Source: Polyangiaceae bacterium
Lineage (GTDB): Bacteria > Myxococcota_A > Polyangia > Polyangiales > Polyangiaceae
Assembly: GCA_025353725.1 (NCBI GenBank)
Contig: JANXOF010000086.1
Span: 57,109 to 121,108 of the forward strand
Direction of reading: 5' to 3'
DNA: 64,000 nucleotides
This document shows, piece by piece, positions 45,644 to 54,429 of the stretch. The notes below the pieces were generated by a model that had not been told where the DNA came from, did no database searches, and saw only the letters and a list, made by a program, of their open reading frames with translations. Made by a program: the position numbers and the translations under genes. How positions within the stretch are numbered: the stretch's first letter is position 1; each line of letters starts with the position of its first letter.

Positions 45644-47263
45644 TCATGGGAGGTCCACGATGAGTGGCTCGCTCTTCGGTGTACCTGCCTGGAGCAGCGT
45701 TACCCGGACACGCGCGACGGAGCTCGGGAGCGGGAGCTCCAACGTCAGGTTCCCTGCGCGAGTCGGCAGTAACACATTGGCGCGATTGTACGTTTGCCCG
45801 ACGAGCTTCGTACTTAGCCCTGCGCGCCACGGATAGGCCGTGCCGGTGACGTTCGGAATCGGCTCGACGCCGACCATCCACGCCCCCTCGAGCGGCGGAA
45901 ACGCGCGCGCGGGAACCTTGGGGTAAGGTGCGAGCTTCTCAAAGGTTGTTCCCGGCGCATAGCCGGCGCCGCCTAGTCCGAGAATGGGAGGCTGCGTGAG
46001 GGTCCCGTCGGGAACGCTCAAGGTCACTTCGACGAGATGTCCTTGCCACGCCTTTGAAGCCGCCGACCGGATCGAGCGCACTTCCATCAACCGCGGAGCC
46101 ACCGCGCCGAACTTCGCACGACCTCGCTCATCCAGATGTAGCGCGCCCGAGGTTTTGTCGCATTCGTTCTTGCCTGGCGCCGCGAGCGTGCTGCAAGCGC
46201 CGCAATTGCAGCCGTCGCAAACGGGTAGCTCGGCGTCCGGCGCAAATGGTTTGGCTAAGCCTTTTTCGCTTCGTATCCATTGTTCGAGTGTGAGCTCCGC
46301 GCGTGACTCGCGAAGGCTCGCAGAGAGAGCTGCTGCGAAGCGCGCCGCGTTCTCTTTTCCTACATAGCGAAAGTGCCAATGCTCGAAGCGATAACCCGTA
46401 TTTGGGTTGATGCTGACTGGAATATCCCACCGCGCGAGGCAGGGGCGAACGGCGTGTCGGTCGTCAGGATGAAGAGGATAAGGCAGCACAAAACCGAAAT
46501 CGACCGCATGTTCCTGGAGGAATGCGCCCGCAGGCGTGCAGCCGAACCCCGCACGAAACACTCCGCGCGGGTCTTTCCCCCATTCTTCGCTAAAAATGTC
46601 CACCGTCGTCCCGAGTTGATGCTGACTATGACCCGGGATGGCGGATTGCTCGGCCGCCTCGCAGAAACCGCCCTTGCTCGCCCACCGCAGGAACGTCCCG
46701 CACTGGGTCGCGTAGCCGCGGTAAGCGGACTCGACTCGGCCTGGAAATCCGTGACTCTTCATCGCGGCGAGCAGCGTGGTGAGCGCGTTCGCGGCTTCGC
46801 CTCGAAGGCATTGAACCTTTTCGCACTCACTCGGCAACGCGTGCCTACCCGTTCGCAAATCGACGAGATCGGGAGGGGCCCAATCGGGCGCGAGCTGTCC
46901 TTGCGGTGAGCGGTTGACGAGCGCAAGGAGATCTTCGCCCGCGACGAACGACGTGCGGAGATCCGTTTCGTTGACGTGATCGCCCGAAACGCCGCGGCAC
47001 GAGGTACGGACGGCGGTCACCGCGTGGCCAAACGGCTCGGGCAACGACGCGTTTCCATCGGCCGCGACTCGTGGCGTCGCGTCGCCCTCGACGTCTGCAG
47101 GGGCCTCAGGAAGCGTCAGGAGCGTTGAAGCATCGGCTCCAAGCACTTCGCTGTTTCTGCGAGCGCACGCACTCGCGAGTGGCACTGCGAGGAGGGAGAC
47201 GATGAGAACAAGGCGAGGAGCCACGGCGAACGGGTCATGCCTTGCCCTCCCGCACCTGTCCAC
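45644..47263 (-). CDS. M15B D-alanyl-D-alanine carboxypeptidase (VanY-like) lipoprotein
   Basis: A 539-aa exported protein. Signal peptide and lipobox LASAC. The middle is a VanY-type M15 zinc carboxypeptidase: RVESAYRGYATQ, SQHQLGTTVDIF (His and Asp ligands), and EHWHFRYVG (catalytic Glu and His ligand). It trims the terminal D-Ala of peptidoglycan stem peptides. After it comes a short Cys-rich segment (CDGCNCGAC, about 375-383) and a C-terminal beta domain of about 150 aa not usual in VanY. The start could be GTG 47263 or the in-frame GTG at 47224; both leave a signal peptide. It converges on the TerB-phosphatase gene. Confidence 0.85.
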   Translation of the reverse strand: MDRCGRARHDPFAVAPRLVLIVSLLAVPLASACARRNSEVLGADASTLLTLPEAPADVEGDATPRVAADGNASLPEPFGHAVTAVRTSCRGVSGDHVNETDLRTSFVAGEDLLALVNRSPQGQLAPDWAPPDLVDLRTGRHALPSECEKVQCLRGEAANALTTLLAAMKSHGFPGRVESAYRGYATQCGTFLRWASKGGFCEAAEQSAIPGHSQHQLGTTVDIFSEEWGKDPRGVFRAGFGCTPAGAFLQEHAVDFGFVLPYPLHPDDRHAVRPCLARWDIPVSINPNTGYRFEHWHFRYVGKENAARFAAALSASLRESRAELTLEQWIRSEKGLAKPFAPDAELPVCDGCNCGACSTLAAPGKNECDKTSGALHLDERGRAKFGAVAPRLMEVRSIRSAASKAWQGHLVEVTLSVPDGTLTQPPILGLGGAGYAPGTTFEKLAPYPKVPARAFPPLEGAWMVGVEPIPNVTGTAYPWRAGLSTKLVGQTYNRANVLLPTRAGNLTLELPLPSSVARVRVTLLQAGTPKSEPLIVDLP

Positions 47264-47517
47264 GCCGGCGCGAGACCCACGACCGGACTACGCCTCTTTC
47301 GGATCGGTCGTCCGGCGCCCGCCGCTGCATCGTCGGCCTTCGGGGCGGGGAGGCATCTCGCGGCGGTCGTCCGGCGCGCGTCTCGTCGCGCTGGCGCGGC
47401 GCTCGGCTGGAGGGGATGCAACGCGCGGTTTGCGTGACGCAGACTTTCGCTCGGCCATAGAGGACGAGGCTTCCTTACTCGGGCCAAGAGGGCCAAGTTC
47501 CTTGTAAAACGTGAAAC

Positions 47518-47763
47518 CTAAACGCCCAAGACGCGAACCGAAGGGAAGAACGAGCGGAGTCGTTCGAGGTCGTTTATGTCGGTCGTGCAGACGACGTCTC
47601 CTCGGAGCGCAGCCGACGCCATGACAACGGCTTCCACTGTCGTCGCGGGCTTCACTCGCGTATCTGCCACTAAGAGGCCGGCGAGCTTGGCTAGCGTAAC
47701 GTTCGGAAGTCCGACATCGACAGTACGCAGGATAGCCGTGTCGCGGTAGCGACCGGTTCTGCA
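47518..47763 (-). pseudogene. C-terminal remnant of a PIN-domain (VapC-like) RNase toxin
   Basis: The minus-strand frame from 47763 to the stop at 47518-47520 encodes about 81 residues with no start codon at its beginning. It includes VDVGLPNVTLAKLAGLL and ATTVEAVVMASAALRGDVV followed by CTTDINDLERL. The sequence ...ASAALRGDVVxTTDxxDLxRL is the classic PIN-domain C-terminal strand-helix with the last acidic metal ligands. The N-terminal half is missing; its place is taken by the 3' end of the lipoprotein gene at 47764. No antitoxin gene is seen. A remnant of a toxin-antitoxin locus or of a truncated PIN protein is likely. Confidence 0.55.
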
Positions 47764-48423
47764 CTAGGAAACGAGGCTCAACGTTTTGTTCGTTGGCTGA
47801 AGAGTGCAGCCAGTGCAGCGCTTGTGACTTCGGTTCATGAAACTCGCCTTCGTCCCGGTCTTACGGACCGTTGTGGTGTAGTGCGCAAGTTGACATTTAT
47901 TTCCCCCATTGGTTGTGCCGACTTGTTTTTTTAAGTCCCCCATAAAGTTATAACGGTTCCTAAGCTCCTCGAGGTCTTGCGTAGTGATGGAGCTTGGGGA
48001 ATTCGCTAAGTTTGGAATCTCAGCGATTGCGCGGCGCAAGGTATCGAAAGCCTGTCCCTTCTTTGCGTGAAGCTCGTCCTGAAGCCACTGGAGGAATGCG
48101 ACGGTGGTCGGGCCCGCGCCCTTGACTCGGTCCGAAACGCTGCTCAAACCGTCTGCGATGAGACGGGCAGCCTGCTGGCTCAAATTTACGTCTCCGCAAA
48201 GGAACGCGTCCTGTGGCGCGCTTGAGCACTGGACGATATGGGCTGAGTAGGCGCCGACAACGACGACGACGCCGAACGCAACGGCCGCGTCGTCGACCAA
48301 CACAAGTTGATCTTCGGAGCCGGCGCTCTCGTCGGTCGGATGAAGTTCGCTGCTACACGCCGAAGGAAGCGTGGTGAGCGTCATGGCGATAGCGAGCGTG
48401 CGAGCGATGCCGGATATAGTCAT
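47764..48423 (-). CDS. hypothetical lipoprotein with DESAGSE motif
   Basis: A 219-aa predicted lipoprotein (LPSAC lipobox from ATG 48423; an upstream in-frame codon would add 37 residues without a signal peptide). TDESAGSEDQ follows the Cys, then a hydrophobic segment (AVAFGVVVVVGAYSAHIV), a helical region and a C-terminus with basic residues and cysteines (KRCTGCTL). The second hydrophobic segment may be a membrane helix. No family recognised. Its end abuts the PIN remnant, so its own C-terminus may be altered by a rearrangement. Confidence 0.6.
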   Translation of the reverse strand: MTISGIARTLAIAMTLTTLPSACSSELHPTDESAGSEDQLVLVDDAAVAFGVVVVVGAYSAHIVQCSSAPQDAFLCGDVNLSQQAARLIADGLSSVSDRVKGAGPTTVAFLQWLQDELHAKKGQAFDTLRRAIAEIPNLANSPSSITTQDLEELRNRYNFMGDLKKQVGTTNGGNKCQLAHYTTTVRKTGTKASFMNRSHKRCTGCTLQPTNKTLSLVS

Positions 48424-48572
48424 AATCCCGACATGTAGCAAGAGGTGGACCCTGCCGAACGAGGCGCAGATCCGCGTCATTATTGATGGACGGCCAGCCT
48501 CACTCGTGGGCCCATGGCGATCCACCTGGAGCACATTCGAAGCAAGTCGAGAGGATGGTGCCCATCGAACGC

Positions 48573-48797
48573 TTATGCGCGCCGCCCGAGCTCAGGAAGG
48601 GCGGCAAAAGCCGACTGGACATCCTGCTGATCACCGAGTCCGGCTAAGTAATGATGGCCAACGTCGAGCACGGCTTCATGGGCGTTAGACAGCGCTCGTT
48701 CGACGCAACTTCGAATTGAGTTTATGAGGTTCGGCGTGCTCAGATGCCGATAGAGAACGCAGGCGATTGAGCTGTACAGACACTTGCCCGGGGTGCA
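48573..48797 (-). pseudogene. possible gene remnant, family unknown
   Basis: Within the 621-nt gap 48424-49044 the minus strand is open from 48797 to the stop at 48573 and encodes a helical, protein-like sequence (VLYRHLSTPNLINSIRSC ... HEAVLDVGHHYLAGLGDQQ) without an ATG/GTG/TTG start. A second minus-strand frame (48936 down to about 48780) supplies a plausible N-terminus (VRPPVVVVSLMHPGQVSV) that would join by a frameshift near 48780. I see no other features in the gap, and the match is to no family I know. Confidence 0.3.
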
Positions 48798-49044
48798 TTA
48801 AGCTCACAACGACGACGGGAGGACGAACCGTAATCGCGCGCGTTTGCCAACCCGCCAGCGCTGACCAAGCAAGCCGTGCGCAAGCGTTGCTCGTCGCCTT
48901 CCGCTTCAAAACGTGCCGCATCAACAAAGTGCTCAACCTCGAGTTCGTCCCGCTCTTGGACGAGACGCCTGCGCGTCGAAATCTTTCACACCAAAGCCGC
49001 TTTTTTCTTACGCAGCTTTTTTAACGAGGGTCCGATCGAGCTTC

Positions 49045-50733
49045 TCAGTAACGGCGCGTAAAGTCGGGATCGCTCGCCGGCGCCGGACGAGGCTTTGGTG
49101 CTTTCGGCGAGTCGTTTATTTTTGCCGTTGCCACCGTCTTCGGCTTGTCGACGGAACGCGCGCTCGCGGACGGCGTGGTTGGCGTGTCTGCGACCGCGCG
49201 CGCGCCTGCGTCAACGGTCGCGGCGGCGAGGGGGTCGAAGGCTGAGGTGACGGCGGTTGATTGGGAAGGTGACGAGGCGACCGAAGGGAGGGCGGCTTCG
49301 CTCGCGAGGGGTCGCGCGAACGAGGCGCCAGCGGGCGGACTTGCCGGGCGCTTGCTCTCGACGAAAGCGGTCGCGCTGGTTGCACTCAAGAGTGCCGCGG
49401 CACCTACGAGGGTCCACGTTTTTCGACCTGGCGCGCGAGCGCGCGTCGAGGGAACAAGGGATTCGAGCTGCCGACTTATCCCGGTCTCGGTGCTTGCGCT
49501 CGGCTCGACCCACAGCTCGGACGGTACTGCCGGAATGTGTAAGATCTCGGTGGGTCCGACATCTCCCTCGGGTTCGCGCGGTACGCTTACAGGCTTCGGC
49601 GTCCACCCTTGGGCGCTCGCCGTGAGGCGAACACCGCCGCCAACACGCGCGATGCTCGGGCTTAGGTTCGAGTGCGAGTCGTGGTGAGGCTCGAGGAGTA
49701 GGCGCACGCGCTCGCGATCCCCGATGGCGGCGAGCGCCGTCTTCATCGCGTTGTCGGCGTGCACGGCCGACGACTTGAACATGGGCGCGAAGATTTGCGC
49801 GACGTCGGACTCGGACGCGATGAGTCCCGCGTCGCGCATGGCTTGCTCGAGGAGCCGACCAAGGACGTCTGCGTTTTCGGGTCGGTCGTCGCGGTTTTTC
49901 GAGAGGCACATGTCGATAACCCTCGCGAGAGGGCGCGGAATGCTCGGTGGAAGCGGCGTGCGATCGCCGCTGAGAATGCGATGGAGCATGGCGGCTTCGT
50001 TGGCGTCGTCGAATGGGCCGTTCCCGGTGAGCATCAGCGTCAGCACGCAGCCGAGCGACCAAAGGTCGGTGCGACGGTCGACGCCTTTGCGTGCGATTTG
50101 TTCGGGCGCCATGAAGCGCAACTTGCCCTTCAGCATGCCGAGGCTCGTCTCTTGAGCGAGGCGTTCGCGCGCGGTGGCGATTCCGAAGTCGATGACTTTC
50201 GTCGCGCCGTGAACAGAGACCAGCAAGTTTTGAGGGGAGACGTCGCGGTGAACGACCTGAAGCGATTGGCCGTCGGGCGACGCGAGTTCGTGCGCGGCGT
50301 GTAGGCCCGCGCACGCGCCGACGATGACGCGCGCTGTAATCGCGGGCGGGAGGAGTGCGTCGCTATGACGCTTCGCGTATCCCTTATAGAGCCGCGAAAG
50401 GGAGTCGCCCTGGATGTACTCCATCACGAGGTAAAGGACATCGCGAGCCTCTCCGGCGTCGATGACCTGCGCGACGTTTCCGTGGGAGATCGCCGCGGTA
50501 ATCCGTATTTCGTCGAGGAACATCGTGCGCAGTGAGGCGTCGTGGGCGAGCTCAGGACGCACCGTCTTTAGCACGAAATGCTTTTCGAAGCCGTTGTGGC
50601 CGCGTACGCGCGAAAGCCAGACTGTGCCCATACCACCGCGCGCGATGGGGTAGAGAAGCTGATGGCGGTCGACGAATTCGCCGGGCTGAAGCTCGGTGAG
50701 CGTCGACGCGGGCGGCTTCGAGGAGGAGCTCAC
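49045..50733 (-). CDS. membrane-anchored Hanks-type Ser/Thr protein kinase
   Basis: A 562-aa kinase with the domain at about 20-290: ARGGMGTVWL, VLKTV Lys, HRDVSPQNLLVS catalytic loop, IDFGIATA. A single helix (about 445-465, WTLVGAAALLSATSATAF) is followed by an Ala/Ser/Pro-rich, presumably periplasmic tail rich in Lys near the end. I place the start at GTG 50733 because it overlaps the stop of the upstream FGE gene as GTGA (4 nt); an ATG/GTG 30 nt earlier would overlap more. It is the third gene of a coupled operon (TPR/PEGA, FGE lipoprotein, kinase), suggesting joint function. Confidence 0.92.
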   Translation of the reverse strand: MSSSSKPPASTLTELQPGEFVDRHQLLYPIARGGMGTVWLSRVRGHNGFEKHFVLKTVRPELAHDASLRTMFLDEIRITAAISHGNVAQVIDAGEARDVLYLVMEYIQGDSLSRLYKGYAKRHSDALLPPAITARVIVGACAGLHAAHELASPDGQSLQVVHRDVSPQNLLVSVHGATKVIDFGIATARERLAQETSLGMLKGKLRFMAPEQIARKGVDRRTDLWSLGCVLTLMLTGNGPFDDANEAAMLHRILSGDRTPLPPSIPRPLARVIDMCLSKNRDDRPENADVLGRLLEQAMRDAGLIASESDVAQIFAPMFKSSAVHADNAMKTALAAIGDRERVRLLLEPHHDSHSNLSPSIARVGGGVRLTASAQGWTPKPVSVPREPEGDVGPTEILHIPAVPSELWVEPSASTETGISRQLESLVPSTRARAPGRKTWTLVGAAALLSATSATAFVESKRPASPPAGASFARPLASEAALPSVASSPSQSTAVTSAFDPLAAATVDAGARAVADTPTTPSASARSVDKPKTVATAKINDSPKAPKPRPAPASDPDFTRRY

Positions 50734-51974
50734 AAGTCTCTCGCGCAGCGAAAGCCGCCCCACGGAGCGTCACGCGCCCACTCACGGCGGCCACGGTCGT
50801 CGGCCCCTCCGCCTCTGAGACCTTCGGGCTCCGACCTGGCATCGCCACCCTTGATTACGGCAGAGTCAATCCCCTCTGCGATGAAGGCGCAATCCGCGCA
50901 AGTAGCGATCGTAGAGAGATCGCTTGCGCGATCCATCATCCATTCGGAAGCGTTTCCGCCGAGGTCGAAGTGACCCCAGCGGCCCACGCCCGTAGAGATG
51001 CCAACCTCGCTTGTCTGGTTGCCCTTGTAGGTTGCGAGACTCGGCGTAATGAGTGTGTTAGCGGGGGGCGCAGACCACGGGTATACCCGCTGTTGGTTTC
51101 CCCCCGAGGCAGCAAAGCCCCATTCCGCCTCTGTGGGCAGCCGACCGCCGTCGAAGATGCAAAACGCGAAAGCTGAATACCAAGACGCGACGACCGGACG
51201 CCTGCCTGGGCCCTCCGGTAAATTTTGTAGCAGCGACGCTGTCGTCGCCGGAAGCTCCTTTGACCAGGTAGCTAGCCAACCGCTGCCGGCCATCTTTGGG
51301 TGGGCGCCCTGCCCAACTTGAGGGGGCTTTACCTTCGTCCCATAACCGCCCGCTGCAAAGGCTCGATACCGTCCAATCGTGACTTCGTACTTATCGAGCT
51401 TGAAGGGGCTTACCGTCGCGGGGAATTTTGCGTCGTTGTAGGTTACTCCGTCGTAGCGCCTTTTGTATTCGCCTCCGGGAACCTGAATGGTTGCGCAGCA
51501 GGTATCGAGTGAGCTACCGCAATCATTGCCGGCCCCCTCTGCGCCATTGCAGCTCGCAGGTACACTGCATGCCCCTGCCTTGCATGTCCCGGCGTCACCG
51601 CAGCTGGGCGCGTCGCGGGTGACGACCTTGCCCTCGTTGCAGTACTTTTCGTAACAAAAGCCTCCAATTTGGAGCGGCACCGGAAGTGGCTCCGACGTTG
51701 CCTTCCCGATCTCCGCGCACTTGCCGGTTCCCGTACACGCGCGATCGACACAGGGCGTCGAAGGCGGCGGGCAATCGGCGGGAGTGATGCAACCCAAGGC
51801 TGCTGCGCCGTCGGCCGCCGTGTCGTTTCCACCAGGTCCGCCGTCGACGCCGCCAGGCCCCACCCCTGTGCCGGCGCCGGCGCCCGAGGTCGGGTCGTCA
51901 CCGAGGAGAAAGCCACATCCGGCGATCGCGATGAGCGCCGCGGTTACGGCGAGAGTGCGGACGCGTCCCGTCAA
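50730..51974 (-). CDS. FGE-sulfatase (SUMF1-type) domain lipoprotein
   Basis: A 414-aa lipoprotein: AIAGC lipobox (Cys20), Gly/Asp linker, a Cys-rich region (about 65-165), then a formylglycine-generating-enzyme fold (about 185-414; VPGGEYKRRYDGV, KYEVTIGRYRAF, SWYSAFAFCIFDGGRLPTEAEW, DLGGNASEW, FRCARDL). In these bacteria such domains usually act as C-type-lectin-like ligand or protein-binding modules, not as FGE enzymes. It overlaps the upstream TPR/PEGA gene by 4 nt (ATGA) and the kinase by 4 nt (GTGA). A surface sensor coupled to the kinase is a reasonable inference. Confidence 0.88.
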   Translation of the reverse strand: MTGRVRTLAVTAALIAIAGCGFLLGDDPTSGAGAGTGVGPGGVDGGPGGNDTAADGAAALGCITPADCPPPSTPCVDRACTGTGKCAEIGKATSEPLPVPLQIGGFCYEKYCNEGKVVTRDAPSCGDAGTCKAGACSVPASCNGAEGAGNDCGSSLDTCCATIQVPGGEYKRRYDGVTYNDAKFPATVSPFKLDKYEVTIGRYRAFAAGGYGTKVKPPQVGQGAHPKMAGSGWLATWSKELPATTASLLQNLPEGPGRRPVVASWYSAFAFCIFDGGRLPTEAEWGFAASGGNQQRVYPWSAPPANTLITPSLATYKGNQTSEVGISTGVGRWGHFDLGGNASEWMMDRASDLSTIATCADCAFIAEGIDSAVIKGGDARSEPEGLRGGGADDRGRREWARDAPWGGFRCARDL

Positions 51975-52978
51975 AATACACCTCCCACATAGGACCCCGA
52001 AATCCCGATCCCCAAGCCGGGCGCGCGCCCCACGGGCGGAACCGGTTGGGCACGACCGCCGCGCACGAGAAAGTAAACGCCCGCGCCTAGCGCCACGACA
52101 CCGGCGGTCACCCCGATCGTCGCGACAAGTGCGCTCGTCGACTTCTCGTCGAGAAGGCGCGTGGCCTGCTCGTCGCAGCCCCCTCGTTCACACCGGCCCC
52201 GCGCCTCGGCTTGCGCTGCCGCGGCCTTGGCGCCGAAAATACCGCCGACGCCCAGAGCGACGAGGCCGCCTCCGACGAGGCCTAGCGAGAGCACCGATGG
52301 CCCACCGCGCGCAGGTTCGGCGTGCACTCTTTCGGGCGCAACAACTGCTGGTGCCGCGGTCGCTTGGGCGGGCAACGCGTCGTCGAGCAACGCGGGAATA
52401 TCGACCAGTACAGAGCGCCCCTCGCCCGTCACTTCGACCTCGTGCGACCACGTCGTCTTTCCCGAAGCCGTAACCTCAATCGCGTGCTTTCCTGGGTCGA
52501 CTGGGGCCGCAACGCCCCACGCTGCGCTCGGCAAGTCTGAGCCATCAATCGTCACGCGGGTGCTCGCATCGGTCGCGCGAATGGAAATCAAAAGCTTGTT
52601 GACCTTGGGTTCAATCGCCGCGAGGCGGTCCCGCGCGAACTGCGCTCGCGTCGCCTGCTGATCATGCGTTGCGGTCGCTTCGAGCTCTTCGAATTCGGCG
52701 CGCGCCGTCGCGAGCCGACCGTCCTTCTCGTGGCACACCGCGAGGTTGAGCAGTGTCCCGAGCGTTTTATCGACGCGGTAGCTTTCCCCAAACTTCTCGC
52801 AGCCCGCGCTTACCTTTCCGCTCGCCATCAGGCGCCGGCCCTCGTCGAAGAGCATCTGCGCGACGCTCTTCGAGCTCGGTCCCGCATGCGCCAGCCGGCC
52901 GTTCGTAAGAAGGAGAGCCGCAAACGCAACGCCGTAGGTCGCGCACAGCCCGACGCGAGGACCCTTCATCGACCGCAC
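51971..52978 (-). CDS. secreted TPR/PEGA protein with two membrane helices
   Basis: A 335-aa protein: signal peptide (to about 34), TPR-like helices (about 38-120, FDEGRRLMASGKVSAGCEKF ... LGTLLNLAVCHEKDGRL), a PEGA-like beta module (about 130-200, TRVTIDGSDLPSAAWGV ... GKHAIEVTASGKTTW) and two C-terminal hydrophobic helices around a charged CERGGCDEQ loop. The protein at 62695-63705 has the same order. It is first in the operon with the FGE lipoprotein and kinase. The probable role is an envelope scaffold; which membrane it sits in is not decidable from sequence. Confidence 0.85.
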   Translation of the reverse strand: MRSMKGPRVGLCATYGVAFAALLLTNGRLAHAGPSSKSVAQMLFDEGRRLMASGKVSAGCEKFGESYRVDKTLGTLLNLAVCHEKDGRLATARAEFEELEATATHDQQATRAQFARDRLAAIEPKVNKLLISIRATDASTRVTIDGSDLPSAAWGVAAPVDPGKHAIEVTASGKTTWSHEVEVTGEGRSVLVDIPALLDDALPAQATAAPAVVAPERVHAEPARGGPSVLSLGLVGGGLVALGVGGIFGAKAAAAQAEARGRCERGGCDEQATRLLDEKSTSALVATIGVTAGVVALGAGVYFLVRGGRAQPVPPVGRAPGLGIGISGSYVGGVF

Positions 52979-53144
52979 CTCCGTTCTTCAACTCTACGAC
53001 CCTTGCGCGGGCAGTGTCTAACGGTCTCCGTTGCGCGAAATCGCGCAGAAAGGGCTCGATGTAGTGAGTGATAGGGGGCATGTGCCGACGGCGCTCGGCA
53101 CAAAGGCATTGACCCGTTCAGTGTATTGTGTCACTAGTTGAAGC

Positions 53145-53693
53145 GTGAACTCCGTGGCGCAACGCGTCGCGCACGCGATGAAGATTCGCGGGCTCGGCTG
53201 CAACGAGCTTGACCGACACCTGGGTCGGTCCGAGGGATACACGAGTCGCTTGATCTCGGAGAACCGAACGCCCCGCGCGGACACGCTGCGCGCGATTGCG
53301 CTCGCCCTTCAAGTGACCCCCGCGTGGCTCCTCGCTGACGATGACGCCGGCGCCTCGAGTGAGGGAGGGCCTGAGGAGACGCACCACGCTCGGGACGTCC
53401 AGGCGTCAACCTCGGGCCGCACATTTCCCTCGCGCGCGGTTGCTCGTTATCCGAACCTCGAGCGAGCTATCGCTTATTGGGAGGCGCAGCGTCATTGGTT
53501 GCCGGCGACCTTGACCGCCGCGCGCGACATGCAGCTCGACGCCGACGAAGACCCTTCGCCGCAGTGGTGGACAGAGCAGCTCGACAGGTTCGAGGCCGCC
53601 ATCAAGTCGGCGATGATCCACCGTATTGGCGAGCCGCTCGCGGGCGACCCGATTCTCGAAGCCAAAGCACGACGGAAGAGCGCGCCTCGTTAG
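53145..53693 (+). CDS. XRE-family HTH repressor
   Basis: A 182-aa protein. Residues about 5-58 form a lambda-repressor-like helix-turn-helix (CNELDRHLGRSEGYTSRLIS with recognition helix EGYTSRLIS). After an acidic linker comes a helical C-terminal part (LERAIAYWEAQRHWLPATL) likely for oligomerisation or inducer/protease contact. GTG start. It is followed after 91 nt by an ImmA/IrrE-like gene on the same strand, the arrangement of repressor/anti-repressor pairs of mobile elements such as ImmR-ImmA. A GTGTCACT half-site lies 13-20 nt before the start, compatible with autoregulation. Confidence 0.88.
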   Translation: MNSVAQRVAHAMKIRGLGCNELDRHLGRSEGYTSRLISENRTPRADTLRAIALALQVTPAWLLADDDAGASSEGGPEETHHARDVQASTSGRTFPSRAVARYPNLERAIAYWEAQRHWLPATLTAARDMQLDADEDPSPQWWTEQLDRFEAAIKSAMIHRIGEPLAGDPILEAKARRKSAPR

Positions 53694-53784
53694 CGATTTT
53701 CGCGTTCCGCAGGCCCTCCGTGCGAATGCTCGGTCGGGTGTCGGTCTCTCGTCGTACGCGTTCATTGTCAGGTACTCTTCGACC

Positions 53785-54414
53785 GTGGAATACGAGGATA
53801 TCGAGTCGCTCGCCGAGGAGCTGCACCGCCACGCAGGTTCGGAGCTGGACGATCCGCTGACGCCGCTTGCGATAGCGCGAGATCTCCTTGGTCATGAAAA
53901 TGTTCGAGAGGTGGATGCCCAGTGGCTCCGCCAGGACGGCGCTCTCTGCCGCGTCGGGACGACCTGGCAAATCTGGGTACGCCGCAACCTCGCGCCTTCG
54001 CGTCTCGCGTTCGCCGTCGCCCATGAGACGCTCGAGTACGCGCTTCGCCGCGCCGGTTACGAAGGCGAAGACGTCGAGCACGCCGCCAACTACGGAGCCG
54101 CAGCGCTTATCGCGCCACGTCGGGCGTTCGCGCGTGCCGTACGTCACGTCGGCGAGGATCTCCGCGAGCTCGCAGAGACGTTCGTAACCACCGAGTCGAT
54201 GGTCGCTCTTCGGTGGGGTGAAGTGACCCATCAGCCTCTCTATCTACTTTCCCGCAACCACCACTGGACCCGAGGGTCGGAATGGGGATGGCCGACATCG
54301 GTAAAAATGCGCGAGCTCGTTCGCGCTTCCCTACCCGACGGACTGCGGCGCATTCCGCTCGGTGACGCGCCTCATCGCAGCCTCTTTTTGGCCGATTCCG
54401 AGCCGAGTATTTAG
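53785..54414 (+). CDS. ImmA/IrrE-family metallopeptidase-like protein with altered zinc site
   Basis: A 209-aa cytoplasmic protein (COG2856-type). The family pattern is recognisable: SLAEELHRHAG, FAVAHETLEYAL, then EHAANYGAAALIAP. The metal motif is HETLE (His80, Glu81, Glu84) instead of HExxH, so the second His ligand is Glu. Either it is an atypical zinc site or the protein is a non-proteolytic partner of the repressor. GTG 53785 gives the family N-terminus; the frame is open upstream into the repressor gene, but that part is not protein-like. The stop is 15 nt before the palindrome at 54430. Confidence 0.85.
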   Translation: MEYEDIESLAEELHRHAGSELDDPLTPLAIARDLLGHENVREVDAQWLRQDGALCRVGTTWQIWVRRNLAPSRLAFAVAHETLEYALRRAGYEGEDVEHAANYGAAALIAPRRAFARAVRHVGEDLRELAETFVTTESMVALRWGEVTHQPLYLLSRNHHWTRGSEWGWPTSVKMRELVRASLPDGLRRIPLGDAPHRSLFLADSEPSI

Positions 54415-54429
54415 ATCAGAGAGTCATAG

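Noticed and set aside
47288..47458. 56-aa Arg-rich minus-strand frame before the M15 carboxypeptidase gene
   Set aside because: No ribosome site, no domain, composition of a random GC-rich frame; not listed as a gene, though a small basic protein cannot be excluded.
53626..53784. N-terminal extension of the ImmA-like protein into the repressor gene
   Set aside because: Residues are basic and non-conserved-looking; GTG 53785 gives the family start.
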